From assembly GCA_002711415.1 (NCBI GenBank), contig PARI01000032.1:146861-210860 (forward strand): a stretch of DNA of 64,000 bases, given 5' to 3'. A model generated the notes under the pieces. The model worked only from the letters and a program-made list of their open reading frames with translations, was not told the origin of the DNA and ran no database searches. Every line of letters starts with the position of its first letter. Positions within the stretch are counted from its first letter, which is position 1. The position numbers were made by a program, and so were the translations under genes. This stretch comes from Phycisphaerae bacterium (GTDB lineage: Bacteria; Planctomycetota; Phycisphaerae; Phycisphaerales; SM1A02). Positions 8,156 through 20,303 of this stretch are shown here, in pieces.

Positions 8156-10138
8156 CTATTCATCCTGCTCCCGCAGCTTCGCCAGTACCGTGAAGTCCTC
8201 GAGCGTCGTCGTGTCCTGGGTGGTCTCGTTGCCGCTGGCGATGTCCCGGAGCAGTCGCCTCATGATCTTGCCGGATCGCGTCTTGGGCAGTGCCGCCGTG
8301 AAACGGATCATGTCCGGCTTGGCGATCGCTCCGATCTCCTCGGCCACGTGCCTGCGGAGCAGGTCTCGCAGCTGGTCATCGGCCTCGATGTCCGGCCCGA
8401 GCGTGCAGAACGCCGCGATGCCGGTTCCCTTGATCTCGTGCGGCATCCCGACCACCGCCGCCTCGACCACGTACTCGTGGCTGACCAGTGCCGATTCAAC
8501 CTCCATCGTTCCGAGCCGGTGGCCCGAGACGTTGATCACGTCGTCAATCCTGCCCATGATCCAGAAGTAGCCGCGATCATCGCGGCGGGCACCATCGCCT
8601 GCGGTGTACATCCCCTTGACACGTGACCAGTACGTTTCGATGAATCGTTCACGGTCACCATAGATCCCTCTGAGCATTGACGGCCACGGCTTCCTGATCA
8701 CCAGGAGGCCGCCGATGTTCGGCGGCTGTTCCTCGCCCTTGTCGTTGACGATGGCTGCGTCGATTCCGAGAAACGGAAGCGTGCAGCTTCCGGGTACGGT
8801 CGGTGTCGCACCGGGCAGGGGGGTGATCATGTGGCCGCCCGTCTCGGTCTGCCACCACGTGTCGACGATCGGGCATCGCTCTGCGCCGATGACCTTGTGG
8901 TACCACATCCAGGCCTCGGGGTTGATCGGTTCACCGACCGTGCCCAGTACGCACAGGCTGGAGAGGTCGTGCTTGGCCGGGTGCTCGTCGCCCCACTTCA
9001 TGAAGGCCCTGATCGCCGTCGGCGCGGTGTAGAACTGCGTGACCTTGTGGCGCTGGACGATGTCCCAGAATCGATCCTCCTCCGGGAAGTTGGGGGCGCC
9101 TTCATACATCAGGGTCGGCACCCTGTTGGGAAGCAGACCGTAGACGATGTAGCTGTGACCGGTGACCCACCCGATGTCCGCAGTGCACCAGTAGACCTGG
9201 TTCCTTCCGGGAACGAGGTTGAAGACGTACCGCGCCGTCGTGGCGGTGTGGACCATGTATCCGCCCGTGGTGTGGACGATGCCCTTGGGCTTGCCGGTCG
9301 AACCGGAGGTGTAGAGCAGGAAGAGCATGTCCTCGCTCTCCATGTGCTCGCATTCGCAGGCATCATCCTGGCCGCTGACGAGATCGTGCCAATCGATGTC
9401 CCGATCGGCGTCGAGCTGGACCTGGTTTCCGCACCGTCGAAGCATGACGACCTTCTCGATGTGCGAGGTCATCTCGCACGCCGCATCGACGTTGTCCTTC
9501 AATGGCACGACGCTGCCTCGTCTCCAACCGCCGTCACAGGTGAGGACGACCTTGCTGCGTGCATCATCGACCCTGTCTGCGATCGCATGGGCGCTGAACC
9601 CGCCGAAGATGATCGAGTGGACCGCGCCGATCCTGGCACAGGCGAGCATCGCGATCGCAAGCTCGGGCACCATCCCCATGTAGATCGTGACCACGTCACC
9701 ACGACCGACCCCGATCGACTTCAGGCCGTTGGCGAGTCGGCATGTCTGCTTGAGCAGCTGCTCGTAGGTGAGCTCTATGATCTCGGGACCATTCGGCCCG
9801 ACCGGCTCGCCCTCCCAGATCAGGGCCACATCGGCACCATGGCCGGCCTCGATCTGTCGCTCGAGACAGTTCCAGCTGATGTTGGTCGTTCCCCCATCGA
9901 ACCACCGACAGTCCGGCGCGGACCATTCCACGACCTTCTCCCAAGGCTTGAACCAGTGAAACTCCGAGGCGATCTCGCCCCAGAAGCCCTCGGGATCCTC
10001 AAGCGATCGCTCGTGCATGCTCCGGTACTGCTCCATCGAGCCGACCAGTGCGCCGCCGATCCTCGAATCGAACTCGGCGGGGGGTTCGAAGATTCGATCT
10101 TCCTGCAACACCGACCGGATGTCCTGGTTTTCTGCCAC
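8156..10138 (-). CDS. acs: Acetyl-CoA synthetase (AMP-forming)
   Basis: The enzyme activates acetate with ATP and CoA through an acetyl-AMP intermediate, feeding acetate into central metabolism. The adenylation motif 'YTSGSTGKPKG' lies near residue 274, the 'TWWQTETGG' motif is intact, and the C-terminal 'KTRSGKIMRR' carries the catalytic Lys that is the usual target of regulatory acetylation. GTG 10138 has AAGGA six bases upstream and gives about 660 residues, close to the family's 650; ATG 10153 and an earlier in-frame start at 10198 are alternatives. It is convergent with the prepilin gene, whose stop lies five bases away, and 82 bases downstream of alaS on the same strand. Confidence 0.96.
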   Translation of the reverse strand: MAENQDIRSVLQEDRIFEPPAEFDSRIGGALVGSMEQYRSMHERSLEDPEGFWGEIASEFHWFKPWEKVVEWSAPDCRWFDGGTTNISWNCLERQIEAGHGADVALIWEGEPVGPNGPEIIELTYEQLLKQTCRLANGLKSIGVGRGDVVTIYMGMVPELAIAMLACARIGAVHSIIFGGFSAHAIADRVDDARSKVVLTCDGGWRRGSVVPLKDNVDAACEMTSHIEKVVMLRRCGNQVQLDADRDIDWHDLVSGQDDACECEHMESEDMLFLLYTSGSTGKPKGIVHTTGGYMVHTATTARYVFNLVPGRNQVYWCTADIGWVTGHSYIVYGLLPNRVPTLMYEGAPNFPEEDRFWDIVQRHKVTQFYTAPTAIRAFMKWGDEHPAKHDLSSLCVLGTVGEPINPEAWMWYHKVIGAERCPIVDTWWQTETGGHMITPLPGATPTVPGSCTLPFLGIDAAIVNDKGEEQPPNIGGLLVIRKPWPSMLRGIYGDRERFIETYWSRVKGMYTAGDGARRDDRGYFWIMGRIDDVINVSGHRLGTMEVESALVSHEYVVEAAVVGMPHEIKGTGIAAFCTLGPDIEADDQLRDLLRRHVAEEIGAIAKPDMIRFTAALPKTRSGKIMRRLLRDIASGNETTQDTTTLEDFTVLAKLREQDE

Positions 10139-10220
10139 GGCATGTCCTTCCATTGAATGGCCTGCTCCACCGGCAGGGGGCCTGAGGATACTCAACATCG
10201 GTCCGGGTTGAAGTTCGGAC

Positions 10221-13019
<2,799 letters not shown>

Positions 13020-13124
13020 GATCGAAACCTCCTGGTGGACAAGAGGATACCCGCAGCCGCTGCCGCAGTTGCTCATGTGCCCGCCACGAGGGTATCGTGT
13101 ATCCCAATACGCGAGGATCTGACG

Positions 13125-13934
13125 ATGACCACCCGGATGCCCTTCGTGGGCGGAAACTGGAAGATGAACACGACCATGGCCACGGCCACCGAACTGGCCG
13201 CCGCCATCAGACGCGACACGGCCGACCTGGTCCGGTCATGCGACATCGTGCTCTGCCCGCCGTTCCCGTACCTGCCCGCTGTCGCCGGGGAACTGGCCGG
13301 CGGCGGGCTCATGCTCGGAGCGCAGGATGTCTCCAGCGAACCCGATGGGGCTTTCACGGGGCAGGTTTCCGCCTCCATGCTGACCGATGTCGGAGCGAAT
13401 GTTTCGATTATCGGTCACTCCGAGCGTCGCCGGTACAATGCAGAGACCGATGACGGAATCAACAACAAGGTGCGAATGGCCCTGGATTCGGCCCTCTGGG
13501 TCGTCCTGTGCATCGGTGAGACACTCGAGCAGCGGAAGGCTGGAAACGCCATCGAGGTGATCCTGCAGCAGCTGAGGCATGGCCTGATGGACGTTCCTGC
13601 GGACCAGATGAGGCAGCTCGTGGTGGCCTACGAGCCCGTTTGGGCCATTGGAACGGGGATGACGGCGACCCCGGCTGATGCCCAGGAGGCCCACCGAATG
13701 ATCCGGTTCGAGTTGAAAACCCTGTATGATGGTGGGCTCGCTGATTCGACCCGCATCATCTACGGCGGCTCGATGAATGCCTCGAACGCGGCCGAGCTGC
13801 TCGGTTGCGAAGGAATCGATGGTGGCCTCATCGGGGGCGCATCACTGAAGTCCGACGAGTTCGTCAAGATCTGCTCGATTGCTGCTGAACAGTACCAGTC
13901 GAAACAGCCCTGTGAAGGAACGCCAGCTCCATGA
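13125..13934 (+). CDS. tpiA: Triosephosphate isomerase
   Basis: The enzyme interconverts glyceraldehyde 3-phosphate and dihydroxyacetone phosphate in glycolysis. The catalytic residues are all present: Lys in 'GGNWKMN', His in 'SIIGHSERR' and Glu in 'AYEPVWAIGTG'; phosphate-binding 'YGGSMNASN' and 'GLIGGASL' follow. The 269-residue length is normal, with a short charged tail. ATG 13125 has GAGG eight bases upstream; the frame is open much further upstream across alaS but that part is antisense to it. The stop overlaps the secG start (ATGA), so the pair is translationally coupled, the usual tpiA-secG arrangement. Confidence 0.97.
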   Translation: MTTRMPFVGGNWKMNTTMATATELAAAIRRDTADLVRSCDIVLCPPFPYLPAVAGELAGGGLMLGAQDVSSEPDGAFTGQVSASMLTDVGANVSIIGHSERRRYNAETDDGINNKVRMALDSALWVVLCIGETLEQRKAGNAIEVILQQLRHGLMDVPADQMRQLVVAYEPVWAIGTGMTATPADAQEAHRMIRFELKTLYDGGLADSTRIIYGGSMNASNAAELLGCEGIDGGLIGGASLKSDEFVKICSIAAEQYQSKQPCEGTPAP

Positions 13935-14380
13935 GTACCTGGATCATCATTCTGACCATTGCATTCATCATCATCGCCGTGGCGATGATCCTGATCATCC
14001 TCGTCCAGCGGCCGCATGGCGGTGGCCTTTCCGGTGCGTTCGGCGGCGCTGGTGGTGGCGGGACCGACACCGCGTTCGGTGGTCGGACCGGGGACGCCCT
14101 GACCGTCGCGACGATCGGTGCGTTCGTCCTGTACCTCCTGGTCGCGATCTCGCTGAACATCATCGACACGACCCGACAGCAGTCCGAGGGGGCGACCACG
14201 GTGGCCGACACCACGCCGGCCCAGCCGGTTTCGCCGGTCACGCAGACCAGCCCCGGCATCACGATCAACCCGCCGACCAGCAGTGAGGACCTGCTTGATC
14301 CGGGCCTGGACATCCAACCCGCGACCACGCCGGCACCGACGCCCGCGCCTTCGTCGACGGACCCCGCAGGCGACGGCTGA
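13931..14380 (+). CDS. secG: Preprotein translocase subunit SecG
   Basis: Two transmembrane helices (about residues 4-25 and 56-78) flank the conserved cytoplasmic loop 'GGLSGAFGGAGGGGTDTAFG', which identifies SecG of the SecYEG channel. The C-terminal ~65 residues form a Thr/Pro/Ala-rich tail that is not part of the core family and is probably disordered and periplasmic. The start overlaps the end of tpiA by four bases. With 149 residues it is longer than E. coli SecG (110) only because of this tail. Confidence 0.93.
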   Translation: MSTWIIILTIAFIIIAVAMILIILVQRPHGGGLSGAFGGAGGGGTDTAFGGRTGDALTVATIGAFVLYLLVAISLNIIDTTRQQSEGATTVADTTPAQPVSPVTQTSPGITINPPTSSEDLLDPGLDIQPATTPAPTPAPSSTDPAGDG

Positions 14381-14416
14381 TCCCGTCCGGATCCGAACCC
14401 AGGAAGCACGCATCCA

Positions 14417-15325
14417 ATGATCCGCTCGATGACAGGTTTCGGAAGTGCCAGCACCGAGGTCGATGGTGTCCAGTACGCGGTCGAACTCCGCTCGGTCAAC
14501 AACAAGTTCTTCAAGGCCACCATCCGGATCCCGGAGTCGCTGCAGTCCCTGGAATCAGAGTTTGAATCGATGCTCTCCAAGAGGTTCTCCCGGGGCAGCA
14601 TCACCCTCCTGGTGGAGTTCGCGGACAAGGCGGGTTCCATCACCGGTCGCATCAACGAGCCGGTCGTCAATTCCTACATTGACCAGCTCCGGAAGGTCGT
14701 GGCCGACAGGGCGGGACAGGATCCCGGTTCGGATGAATCCCTCGTGCTGGACGTGACGCGGATCCTCGAGCTTCCGGGCAGCCTCGTCACCGACCTGGAC
14801 GATTCGATCATCGACAGGGCTCGTGGCGTGTTCACCGACCTGGTCGGCCAGGCCGCCGACAAGCTCGAGTCGATGCGGGAGCGGGAGGGAAGGGACCTGC
14901 ACGAACTGCTCGGGGACTTCGGTGATTCCATCGGTGGCCGCCTCGCCGTCATCGCCGAGCGGGCACCGAGTGTCGTCGAGCAGTACCAGGGTCGCCTGCA
15001 ATCGAGGATCAACGAACTGTTGTCCGAGCTCGGTGGGACCGTCAGCGAGGCGGACCTGATCCGCGAGGTCGCGATCTTCGCGGAGCGATCCGACATCGCC
15101 GAGGAGATCTCCCGCCTGCAAGGGCATCTGAATCAGTTCAAGGAGATCATCGACAACGACAACGGGCAGCCCAGTGGTCGGACCCTCGACTTCCTGTCAC
15201 AGGAGATGCTGCGAGAGGCCAACACCATCGCCAGCAAGTCCGCCGACGTCGAGATCTCCCGCGAGATCGTGGAGATCAAGGGCTCGATCGATCGAATCAA
15301 GGAACAGGCCCAGAACGTCGAGTAG
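14417..15325 (+). CDS. yicC: YicC family endoribonuclease
   Basis: The N-terminus 'MIRSMTGFGSA' and 'VELRSVNNKFFKATIRIP' are hallmarks of the YicC N-terminal domain. The C-terminal DUF1732 part ends '...ADVEISREIVEIKGSIDRIKEQAQNVE', matching the family's conserved C-terminus. E. coli YicC has been shown to take part in small-RNA degradation as an endoribonuclease. The 302-residue length fits the family. It follows secG by 36 bases and precedes a phosphotransferase gene by 18 bases on the same strand, so all three could be cotranscribed. In many bacteria yicC neighbours gmk, which is not seen here. Confidence 0.92.
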   Translation: MIRSMTGFGSASTEVDGVQYAVELRSVNNKFFKATIRIPESLQSLESEFESMLSKRFSRGSITLLVEFADKAGSITGRINEPVVNSYIDQLRKVVADRAGQDPGSDESLVLDVTRILELPGSLVTDLDDSIIDRARGVFTDLVGQAADKLESMREREGRDLHELLGDFGDSIGGRLAVIAERAPSVVEQYQGRLQSRINELLSELGGTVSEADLIREVAIFAERSDIAEEISRLQGHLNQFKEIIDNDNGQPSGRTLDFLSQEMLREANTIASKSADVEISREIVEIKGSIDRIKEQAQNVE

Positions 15326-15343
15326 TCGCTCGCGACTCCACCC

Positions 15344-16420
15344 ATGGAAGATCGTCCTGCCAGCGAACCCGGCCATGTCGCCCCGGACCACATGGAGTGG
15401 CTCAGGTCGGTCACTCGCGTCCTTCGCCAGTACGACATCGGCGGCATCGGTTCGATCACCGAGTTCAAGCGGGGGTCGCGCAAGTCGCCGAAGCTCCTGA
15501 TCCGGACCGAGCGGGGCAGCCTCCTGCTGAAGCAGCGTGCCCGTGGTCGATTCGACGAGGAGCGGATCCGCATGTCCCACGAGTTCCAGTTCCACCTGGG
15601 CGACAACGGCTTTCCCGTCGCGCCCCTGGTCAGGACGATGGATGGTCGCAGCTGGGTCCACGAGAACGAACTCGTCTTCGAGTTGTTCAGGTTCATCGAC
15701 GGTGGTCGATGCGACAAGTCGCCTGCCCAGACCGAGATCGCCGGCGAAATTCTGGGCCGGCTGCACTCGCTGAGCGTCACCAGCCCCATCAGCAGCGACA
15801 GCCAGCATTCGAGTTTCCACGACTCCGGCATGCTCGAGCCGGCGATCGGGAGGCTTGCATCGTCCATCCTGAAGGTCGAGCCCGGGACCGATCCGACCAG
15901 GATCGAATCGGTCGCACTGGACATGATGTCTCTCTACCGGGAGTCCGTTGCGCACGTCAGTGAACTTGGCTTCGACTCCTGGGACCGAAGCGTGATCCAT
16001 GGCGACTGGCATCCCGGAAACCTGATCTTCATTGATGGGAAGGTCATCGCCGTGATCGACTTCGACACGATCCGCGAGGAGCCGCTGGTCATCGACCTGG
16101 CCAATGGCGCGCTGCAGTTCTCATCGAGTTCGATCAGGGGGGCGTCGCCTCTGTCGTGGCCCGTCTCCATCGATCTTGAACGCATGGCGGCTTTCATCCG
16201 GGGCTATCGCGAGTCTGGATCACCCTTGCAGGACACCGCGTTTCTCAGGGCCATCCCGTGGCTGATGATCGAGGCACTCATCATCGAGGCGGTCGTCCCG
16301 ATCGCACAGGAGGGCCGTTTCGCGGACATCTCCGGTTGGTCGTTCCTCGTCATGGCTCATCAGAGAGCGCGTTGGATCCACACCCGGATCCAGCGGATTA
16401 CCGAGATACTCAGGACCTAG
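15344..16420 (+). CDS. Phosphotransferase of the aminoglycoside/CotS-like kinase family
   Basis: The protein has the APH-fold kinase motifs: the catalytic loop 'VIHGDWHPGNLIF' (about 217-229) and the metal-binding 'VIDFDTI' (about 236-242), with an N-terminal lobe containing 'LLLKQRARGRFDEERI', where Lys would bind ATP. The family includes aminoglycoside kinases, homoserine kinase-like enzymes and CotS spore-coat proteins; the substrate cannot be told from sequence. Residues downstream of the metal motif continue as a helical C-lobe. The gene follows yicC closely. Its last codons form the first copy of a 15-bp repeat that recurs 209 bases later. Confidence 0.8.
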   Translation: MEDRPASEPGHVAPDHMEWLRSVTRVLRQYDIGGIGSITEFKRGSRKSPKLLIRTERGSLLLKQRARGRFDEERIRMSHEFQFHLGDNGFPVAPLVRTMDGRSWVHENELVFELFRFIDGGRCDKSPAQTEIAGEILGRLHSLSVTSPISSDSQHSSFHDSGMLEPAIGRLASSILKVEPGTDPTRIESVALDMMSLYRESVAHVSELGFDSWDRSVIHGDWHPGNLIFIDGKVIAVIDFDTIREEPLVIDLANGALQFSSSSIRGASPLSWPVSIDLERMAAFIRGYRESGSPLQDTAFLRAIPWLMIEALIIEAVVPIAQEGRFADISGWSFLVMAHQRARWIHTRIQRITEILRT

Positions 16421-16626
16421 TTTTCATAGGGGATCCAACACCCTGAAAACGGCATCCGACTCCACGCACCATCGAGCACTCCTTTGGATTCCACTGACCG
16501 GATTCCTGGCGGTCATCACGCTGCTGTCATGTGATTTTCCAAGGTTGCGGGCTCCTGGTCATCGCACTGCAGGAAGCATGATGGATTCACGCCCGTTCAC
16601 AGCGTATAACTGAGATACTCAGGACC
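16403..16626 (+). repeat. 15-bp direct repeat flanking a 194-bp spacer
   Basis: GAGATACTCAGGACC occurs exactly at 16403-16417, inside the last codons of the phosphotransferase gene, and again at 16612-16626, just before the PDZ-protein gene. The intervening segment contains a possible small lipoprotein frame. The arrangement could come from a short duplication or an insertion event. Confidence 0.8.
16443..16613 (+). CDS. Possible small lipoprotein (56 aa) with a CTG start
   Basis: An open frame without ATG, GTG or TTG near its start encodes a charged N-terminus, a hydrophobic stretch 'LLWIPLTGFLAVITLLSC' that resembles a lipoprotein signal with a Cys, and a polar tail ending 'SRPFTAYN'. A CTG at 16443 has AGGGGA about nine bases upstream. 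The frame lies between the two 15-bp repeats and its stop overlaps the second. It may be a real small gene, a decayed lipoprotein or chance; no homologue is recognised. Confidence 0.25.
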   Translation: MKTASDSTHHRALLWIPLTGFLAVITLLSCDFPRLRAPGHRTAGSMMDSRPFTAYN

Positions 16627-16647
16627 GAGTCCTGGTTGGAGACCGCA

Positions 16648-17697
16648 ATGGCAGGATCTCAGAGTCCAATTCGACGCATGGTCCTGGTCATGTTCACCTG
16701 CATGATCATGTCGTGTCCCTGTCCGGACGCCCGGGCTCAGTCACTGGCCGAGATCGACCAGCTGCTGCAATTACTGTCTCGTCGGGACATGCTTGGGAAC
16801 ATCAGTCTGGATCCGCAGTTGCTCGAGAAGGCGATGCTGCTGGACAGCGACGACCTCTCGGTCCGCATCAAGGCCGAGCAGTTCCTGCTCTCGACGCCCG
16901 CGGAGCACGAGCAGTTCCTCGTACTGCTCTCCATGGAGCGCATGGGCAACGAGCAGCGGCATCGCCTGCTGACGATCCTTCGTCACCGGATACTCATGGC
17001 TCCCCGCGGAGCGCTGGGAATCGTCATGGAGCCTCGGAACGGCATGCTGGCGGGTATCGAGGTCATGGAGGTGCTTCGGGGCATGCCTGCTGAAGGCATC
17101 CTGAGGGCGGGTGATCGCATCACGCACATCGACCAGCAGGAGGTCCGAATCAACAGTGACCTGATCGAGATCATCCAGTCGATGCCCCCCGGTCACGAGG
17201 TCCAGTTGTCGATCCTGCGTCGGAAGCCCCGTGCGCCTGAACGACTGCAGGCCGATGACAGGCAGCAGGAGCTGGCCCAGATGTCGATCACGGTCGCCCT
17301 TGGATCGGTCGATCAGCTTGATCGGTTCGGAAGCAACGACAACCCCCGCACCAACCGCGTGCTCATGGAGCGACGCGACCTGCTGCGTCACGCCGAGGCG
17401 GTGCTCGGTCCGGTCGCGATCGAGATCCCGGTCTTCCAGCAGACTCCCGGCCTGGTCGCCGGCGAAGGTGATCCCAGGAACCACCCCGAGGTGCAGTCCA
17501 TCCGCCAGTTCAGGCGGCTGATCCAGCTGGATGTCGTCGATCGGGCCGATATGAACACGAACGAACTGCAGAAGATCTTCACGCAACTGCAGGTCTGGGC
17601 CAAGGAGGAAGGACAGACTCCTTCGAGTCGACAGTATCGTCGCGCCGTGGTCCAGCTCTATGCGGAGGAGCTCCGCATGATGCTGTCAGGTACCTGA
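16648..17697 (+). CDS. Secreted PDZ domain protein without protease domain
   Basis: A signal peptide (MAGSQSPIRRMVLVMFTC... to about residue 31, 'DARAQ') leads into a helical region and a PDZ domain at about 115-195, with the carboxylate-binding loop 'RGALGIVME' and the typical 'GMPAEGILRAGDRITHID'. There is no trypsin-like or site-2 protease motif, so the protein is likely a periplasmic adaptor or peptide-binding factor. ATG 16648 has GGAGA five bases upstream and is preferred over TTG 16636. The C-terminal ~150 residues have no recognisable domain. It converges with the adenylate kinase gene with a two-base gap. Confidence 0.7.
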   Translation: MAGSQSPIRRMVLVMFTCMIMSCPCPDARAQSLAEIDQLLQLLSRRDMLGNISLDPQLLEKAMLLDSDDLSVRIKAEQFLLSTPAEHEQFLVLLSMERMGNEQRHRLLTILRHRILMAPRGALGIVMEPRNGMLAGIEVMEVLRGMPAEGILRAGDRITHIDQQEVRINSDLIEIIQSMPPGHEVQLSILRRKPRAPERLQADDRQQELAQMSITVALGSVDQLDRFGSNDNPRTNRVLMERRDLLRHAEAVLGPVAIEIPVFQQTPGLVAGEGDPRNHPEVQSIRQFRRLIQLDVVDRADMNTNELQKIFTQLQVWAKEEGQTPSSRQYRRAVVQLYAEELRMMLSGT

Positions 17698-17699
17698 AT

Positions 17700-18317
17700 T
17701 CAACCGAGCGGGTTGTTGAAGTTGGCCGCCTGGATCGGTGCGATCTTGGCGAGCACGTTGCTGAGCACCTCGGCGGGCGTGCCGATGGCCTGGATCTCGA
17801 TCGTGAGCGAGGGGTCGTAGAAGCCAAGCACTGGTTCCGATTCCCGTCGATAGACCTCGAACCGGTTCCTAATCACCGCCTCGTCGGCGTCATCGGTCCG
17901 GTTCTGCTTCAGGGCGCGTATCTTCATGCGCTCGACCATGGTGTCCAGGTTGCTGCAGACCAGATGCACCATGCCGATCACATCGATGTCATCCTGCATG
18001 TGCTCGGCCTGGTAGAGGTTCCTCGGGATGCCGTCCAATATGAGCACTTGACTCTCGGGATCGTACTCCCCGGAATCGATCCGGTCCTTCATGTAGTCAC
18101 GCCACATCTGGATCGTCATGTCGTCGGGAACAAGTTCCCCCTTGCTCGAGTACTCCTTGAACTTGCGACCGAGTTCGGATTCCGGATCGAGAGATCGGAA
18201 GATGTCACCGCAGGCGACATGGTTGAAGCCCGGGATGTGCTTGAGCATCGAACCCTGCGTGCCCTTGCCGGTGCCGGGTGATCCAAACATCAGAATTGAC
18301 TTGTAGCGATCACTCAT
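17700..18317 (-). CDS. adk: Adenylate kinase family nucleoside monophosphate kinase
   Basis: The protein has the P-loop 'GSPGTGKGTQ' (about 12-21), an NMP-binding segment beginning 'HVACGDIFR', the 'LILDGIPRN' motif (normally DGFPR) and the helix 'RTDDADEAVIRNRFEVYRRE'. It lacks the long zinc-type LID insertion, so it belongs to the short-LID class, which includes both adenylate and UMP/CMP kinases. The Phe-to-Ile change in DGFPR and the short LID leave the preferred NMP open. At 205 residues it is normal for that class. It is divergent from recJ across about 150 bases. Confidence 0.85.
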   Translation of the reverse strand: MSDRYKSILMFGSPGTGKGTQGSMLKHIPGFNHVACGDIFRSLDPESELGRKFKEYSSKGELVPDDMTIQMWRDYMKDRIDSGEYDPESQVLILDGIPRNLYQAEHMQDDIDVIGMVHLVCSNLDTMVERMKIRALKQNRTDDADEAVIRNRFEVYRRESEPVLGFYDPSLTIEIQAIGTPAEVLSNVLAKIAPIQAANFNNPLG

Positions 18318-18469
18318 CCGAACGCTCCTTGGTCTGGCCCGACAGTATCCCCTCTCTGGGGTGGTTCAGGCAAGCAGTGCCCCGGATCGCCCGACCCGGC
18401 GTGGTTCCTGGTTTTGATATCCGGACCTTCGGTGGCGTTGATCGCCCCGGTGACGTAGGGTCTGGTTGC

Positions 18470-20281
18470 ATGAGCATCGCGATGCAGAAGAAACGATGGA
18501 AAGCCAGGTATCCCGGTGAACAACCCGACCGGCAACGGTCCCTGCTGCAGAGGCTGCTGCAGTTGAGGGGAATCGGGGACGAGGAGGTCTTCTTCAACCC
18601 GAGCCTGGGCAACCTGGTCAAACCGGCTCGGATGCCCGGCATGGAGCGGGCCGCCGAGCGTCTGGTCGAGGCCGTTCGAACCGGGCAGCGCATCGTCATC
18701 TACGGTGACTATGACGTCGACGGAATCACCGCCACGGCCATTCTCTTCCAGGTCATCCGGTCGATCGCACCCGATGCCGACATCCGCAGCTACATCCCAC
18801 ATCGTCTTGACGAGGGATACGGCCTCAACGAGGAGGCCCTGGAATCGATCGCCGACGACGGCGCCGACCTGGTCATCACGGTCGACTGCGGGATCACCGC
18901 CACCGACGAGGCCGCCCGGGCGGGGCAGCTCGGTTTCGACCTGGTGATCACCGATCACCACCAGCTGGCCCTGGATCCGAAGACCGGTGAACCGCTGCCA
19001 CTTCCCACGGCCCATGCACTGGTGCATCCCGACCTTCCCGGGAGTGAGTACCCGTTCAAGGAACTCTGCGGCGCCGGGGTCGCGTGGAAGCTCGCCTGGC
19101 AGTTCGCAGTGACCTGGTGCGGATCGGAGAAGGTCGCCGACGTGCTTCGGGAGGCGTTGATGCAGACGCTTCCGCTCGCCGGGATCGGCACGATCGCCGA
19201 CGTCGTGCCGCTGGTGGGGGAGAACCGGATCATCGCCTCCCTTGGGCTGCGACGGGTGCCCGCCTCGACGATCCCGGGGTTGAGGGCGCTGGTCGACGCG
19301 GCCGGGCTGGCCAGCAAGAAGATCGACTCCGAGTCGATCGGCTTCCGGATCGCGCCGCTGTTGAACGCCTCGGGCCGGATGGATCATGCCGAGGACGCCG
19401 CGAGGCTCCTGATCGACGCCGATGACCACCAGTGCCGGGAGATCGCCTCGAGCCTGGTGGACCTGAACAAGCTCAGGAAGATCCAGCAGGATCACATCGA
19501 GGAGGAGGCCATCGGGATCATCGAGCAGTCGGGACTCCTGGAGGACGAGGCCCGCGTCATCGTGCTGGCACACCCGGACTGGCACCGTGGCATCGTCGGC
19601 ATCGTCTGCAGCAGGCTCGTCGAGCGGTATGGTCGCCCGACGATCCTCATGCAGGAACACGAGGGTCTCTGCATGGGATCGGCGCGCAGCATCGACGGCT
19701 ACCCGATCCACGAGGGCCTGACCGCATGCGGCACGCACCTGAAGACGTTCGGAGGCCATGCCATGGCCGCGGGGCTCACCCTCGAGACCACCGAGCTCGA
19801 CCGGTTCAGGGAGGCGCTGGAGGCGCACGCACGCAAGCGACTCGAGGTCGAGGATCTGGTCCCGTCGATCGAGTACGACTGCCACGCTGATCTGGATGAA
19901 CTGTGCCACATGGAAGTCGCGCGGGAACTGGCGCGCATGGGACCGTTCGGTCGCTCCAACCCGCGGCCGCGATTCAGGGTCTCCGGCCTGGAGATCGCGA
20001 TGCCCCCGAAGTTCATGGGCAGCCGGGAGGAGCACGTGGCCCTCTCACTCAGGCCCGCAGGTGCCGGGGCGAGCCAGAACATGCGATGTGTGTGGTGGCG
20101 AGCAGCAGATCATGTCGCGTCCATGGAACTCGAACCCGGGATGCGGGTCGAGGCGATCCTGACACCGTCAATCAACTCCTTCAGGGGACGCGAGTCGGTC
20201 GAGGCCCAGATCATCGACCTGGTTCGATCGCCCAAGTCCACCGACAAGGCGTCATCGACCGGGGCGAAGTCGGCGCGGTGA
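18470..20281 (+). CDS. recJ: Single-stranded-DNA-specific exonuclease RecJ
   Basis: This is the 5'-3' exonuclease used in recombination and mismatch repair. The DHH phosphoesterase motifs are intact: 'VIYGDYDVDGITATAI' (about 77-92), 'VITVDCGIT', and 'VITDHHQL' (the DHH motif, about 158-165). The DHHA1 domain contains the 'GGHAMAAGLTLE' Gly/His motif, and a C-terminal OB-like region follows. ATG 18470 has TAGGG nine bases upstream and gives 603 residues, near the usual 570-600; the frame is open to 18278 but that part overlaps adk. A short basic extension after the OB region is not conserved in the family. Confidence 0.94.
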   Translation: MSIAMQKKRWKARYPGEQPDRQRSLLQRLLQLRGIGDEEVFFNPSLGNLVKPARMPGMERAAERLVEAVRTGQRIVIYGDYDVDGITATAILFQVIRSIAPDADIRSYIPHRLDEGYGLNEEALESIADDGADLVITVDCGITATDEAARAGQLGFDLVITDHHQLALDPKTGEPLPLPTAHALVHPDLPGSEYPFKELCGAGVAWKLAWQFAVTWCGSEKVADVLREALMQTLPLAGIGTIADVVPLVGENRIIASLGLRRVPASTIPGLRALVDAAGLASKKIDSESIGFRIAPLLNASGRMDHAEDAARLLIDADDHQCREIASSLVDLNKLRKIQQDHIEEEAIGIIEQSGLLEDEARVIVLAHPDWHRGIVGIVCSRLVERYGRPTILMQEHEGLCMGSARSIDGYPIHEGLTACGTHLKTFGGHAMAAGLTLETTELDRFREALEAHARKRLEVEDLVPSIEYDCHADLDELCHMEVARELARMGPFGRSNPRPRFRVSGLEIAMPPKFMGSREEHVALSLRPAGAGASQNMRCVWWRAADHVASMELEPGMRVEAILTPSINSFRGRESVEAQIIDLVRSPKSTDKASSTGAKSAR

Positions 20282-20303
20282 AGAATGCGTGAACCACGGG
20301 TGT

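Noticed and set aside
8831-10156. 441-residue plus-strand frame opposite acs
   Set aside because: Antisense to a clear acetyl-CoA synthetase, no motif of its own.
18314-20035. 573-residue minus-strand frame opposite recJ
   Set aside because: The plus strand encodes RecJ with intact DHH motifs; the antisense product has no recognisable domain.
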